Origin: Pseudomonadota bacterium
GTDB taxonomy: Bacteria; Pseudomonadota; Gammaproteobacteria; Xanthomonadales; Xanthomonadaceae
Reading direction: 5' to 3'
Length of the DNA stretch: 8,256 nucleotides
NCBI GenBank assembly: GCA_023423605.1
Contig: JAFAFF010000159.1
Location: 1-8,256 of the forward strand
Positions 5,791-8,256 of the stretch are shown in pieces (position 1 is the stretch's first letter; each line of letters opens with the position of its first letter). A model generated the notes under the pieces. That model saw nothing but the letters and a program-made list of their open reading frames with translations. It did no database searches and had not been told where the DNA came from. The position numbers and the translations under genes were made by a program.

Positions 5791-5833
5791 ATCGGCACAG
5801 CGACAGGCTGCTGCCTCACTCTTGAGTGCCGAT
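5791..5833. repeat. Short inverted repeat upstream of the lipocalin gene
   Basis: ATCGGCAC (5791-5798) and GTGCCGAT (5826-5833) are perfect 8-base inverted copies separated by 27 bases. The surrounding 5756-5950 stretch has no gene. A regulatory site or RNA stem is possible, but so is chance at this length. Confidence 0.3.
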
Positions 5834-5950
5834 CTCCTCACCGCACTCCTCGCGCCATTCCGGCGTCCGGGCGATGTGCCGCCCGCCGCTTAACGCCGGC
5901 CATCCCGCATCCGCCTAAGCTCGGTGTGTCGATACCGGGAATCCAACGCC

Positions 5951-6496
5951 ATGTCCGCTCCGCTGTTCCGCACCCTGGCGCTCGCCCTGATGCTGGCCGC
6001 CGCTGCCCTGCCCTGCGTTGCCGCCGAACCGGTACGCGCCGTGGCGGATATGGACATTGATCGTTATGCGGGACAGTGGCACGAAATTGCCCATCTGCCG
6101 GTGTCCTTCCAGAAGAAATGCGTGGGCGACATCACCGCCACCTACAGCCTGCGCAGCGACGGCCGCATCAGCGTGCTGAACCGGTGCCGCGTCGACGATG
6201 GCGGCTACCTGCAGGCCGAAGGTGTCGCGCGGGCGGTGGACGGCGAGCCGGGCAAACTGCAGGTCCGCTTCGCGCCGGACTGGTTGTCATGGCTGCCGCT
6301 GGTATGGGCCGATTACTGGGTGATCGCGCTGGATCCGGATTACCAGTGGGCCATGGTGGGCGAGCCTGACCGCAGGTACCTGTGGATACTGTCGCGCACG
6401 CCGGACATGGCCGACAGCCAACTGCAGGCCCTCAAGGCCCGCGCCGAGGCGATGGGCTACGATCTGGCGCCGCTGCGGATCATGACGCCGCGGTAG
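5951..6496 (+). CDS. blc: Blc-type bacterial lipocalin, 181 aa
   Basis: Bacterial lipocalins are small envelope beta-barrels that bind fatty acids or lysophospholipids and are linked to membrane maintenance under stress. The start is the ATG at 5951, which gives a classical signal peptide with a likely cut after VAA at residue 25; an ATG 27 bases upstream would add non-signal residues. The GGGA ribosome site lies 10 bases upstream. The lipocalin signature YAGQWHEIAHLP (39-50) contains GxW at 41-43. DITATYSL, then YWVIALDPDY and RRYLWILSRTP are the other conserved blocks and match E. coli Blc closely in order and spacing. Cys57 (QKKC) and Cys79 (NRC) could form a disulfide. Unlike E. coli Blc, the signal region has LPCVAA and no proper lipobox, so I predict a soluble periplasmic form. 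Confidence 0.92.
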   Translation: MSAPLFRTLALALMLAAAALPCVAAEPVRAVADMDIDRYAGQWHEIAHLPVSFQKKCVGDITATYSLRSDGRISVLNRCRVDDGGYLQAEGVARAVDGEPGKLQVRFAPDWLSWLPLVWADYWVIALDPDYQWAMVGEPDRRYLWILSRTPDMADSQLQALKARAEAMGYDLAPLRIMTPR

Positions 6497-6660
6497 CCCC
6501 CCGGCCTGCTGAAGAGACCCGCCGCAGACAAGCATCCGCCCATGGATCGGCTCCGCTTGCGCCGGCCCGCGGGTATTGATCCGTTGCCTCCCCCATGGCC
6601 GACCGACCATACGCCGTAGTATCTTTATCCAACGCAGCACGTTCCCGAGGAATTGCGCCC

Positions 6661-7140
6661 ATGTTTCACCGCCGCGTCCGTACCGCCGCCATCGCCCTGT
6701 CGTTGCTCGCCCTCGCCGCCTGCGGCGAAGGCGTGGTCAAGCGGGTCTCCGAACCCGCCGCCCGCCTGCAGCAGCTCACCGTCAATGCAGACGGCAGCTG
6801 GACGGTGTCATTGCGCCTGCAGAACTACAGTTCCATGCCGATGCGCTTTGATGATGTCGCGCTGAAGCTGACCGTGGACGATGCCGAGGCCGGCACGCTG
6901 GCGGTCAAGCCGGCCGTGTCCATCGGCGGTGCGTCGGCCGACGTCGTCGAAGCCACCCTGCGTCCGGCGCCGCCGGCGCGGCTGCTGGTCACCGATGCAC
7001 TGGCCAGCAACCGCACCGTGCCCTACACGCTGGAAGGTTCGGTAAGCGCGACGCCGGAAGAACAGAAGCAGCGCACTTTCCAGATCAAGAACCGCAGCAC
7101 GCTCAACCAGGCCCCTGGCCTGCCCGGCGTGCTTCGCTGA
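6661..7140 (+). CDS. LEA14/WHy-like lipoprotein, 159 aa
   Basis: The start at 6661 has a strong ribosome site, GAGGAA at 6647-6652, 8 bases upstream, and gives a perfect lipoprotein signal: MFHRRVRT, a hydrophobic core, then LAAC with the acylated Cys at 21 and Gly at +2. The mature domain (about 35-145) alternates strands in the style of the LEA14/WHy fold: ADGSWTVSLRLQNYSSMPM, the NxS/N-type turn after the strand, then FDDVALKLTVDD and a C-terminal strand YTLEGSVSAT. Proteins of this fold are often stress-related, but the role in bacteria is poorly known. The end, NQAPGLPGVLR, looks like a flexible tail. It follows the lipocalin gene by 164 bp on the same strand and precedes the acyl-CoA dehydrogenase by 50 bp, so co-transcription with the latter is possible. 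No terminator is visible in either gap. Confidence 0.72.
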   Translation: MFHRRVRTAAIALSLLALAACGEGVVKRVSEPAARLQQLTVNADGSWTVSLRLQNYSSMPMRFDDVALKLTVDDAEAGTLAVKPAVSIGGASADVVEATLRPAPPARLLVTDALASNRTVPYTLEGSVSATPEEQKQRTFQIKNRSTLNQAPGLPGVLR

Positions 7141-7190
7141 CTCCCACGGGCACCGCAACGCGGCCTGCCCCCTGATCGAGACGCTTCACG

Positions 7191-8256
<1,066 letters not shown>

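Noticed and set aside
6497..6660. Promoter for the LEA-like lipoprotein (TAGTAT at 6617-6622)
   Set aside because: No -35-like hexamer lies 16-18 bp upstream of it; the nearest, TTGCCT at 6584, is 27 bp away.

Overview
The window is high-GC chromosomal DNA that most likely comes from Stenotrophomonas (Xanthomonadaceae), probably the S. maltophilia complex. The best evidence is a set of palindromes with a TGCCGGCC...GGCCGGCA core, one carrying the GTAG head typical of SMAG (S. maltophilia GTAG) repeats. The protein types and promoter style agree with this. No database search was possible, so the genus call rests on recognition.

Layout: (1) 1-476, 3' end of rnd (RNase D), + strand. (2) 526-546, a SMAG-like palindrome between convergent genes. 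(3) 553-3090, a large methyl-accepting chemotaxis protein on the - strand with a periplasmic Cache-type sensor, five HAMP-like units and a canonical signalling tip; a flagellar sigma28-like promoter sits just upstream. (4) 3221-3412, tRNA-Ala(CGC) with promoter and strong terminator. (5) 3413-4048, about 640 bp with no convincing gene, holding a 158-bp element bounded by long imperfect inverted repeats. (6) 4049-4450, a small conserved-looking protein of unknown function. (7) 4458-4533, three SMAG-type palindromes. (8) 4560-4730, a 56-residue very hydrophilic protein on the - strand. (9) 4907-5356, an uncharacterised lipoprotein. (10) 5567-5755, tRNA-Phe(GAA) with promoter, structured leader and terminator. 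(11) 5951-6496, a Blc-type lipocalin. (12) 6661-7140, a LEA14/WHy-like lipoprotein. (13) 7191 to the end, a truncated acyl-CoA dehydrogenase of the large family with an extra N-terminal domain.

The genes do not form one obvious pathway. They look like conserved chromosomal backbone made of short transcription units: housekeeping RNA metabolism (RNase D, two tRNAs), chemotaxis, envelope lipoproteins and lipocalin, and acyl-CoA metabolism. I found no phage, plasmid, CRISPR, toxin-antitoxin or defence genes. The least explained parts are the inverted-repeat element at 3833-3990, the small hydrophilic gene at 4560-4730, the SMAG trimer, and the near-identical promoter box shared by the two tRNA genes.
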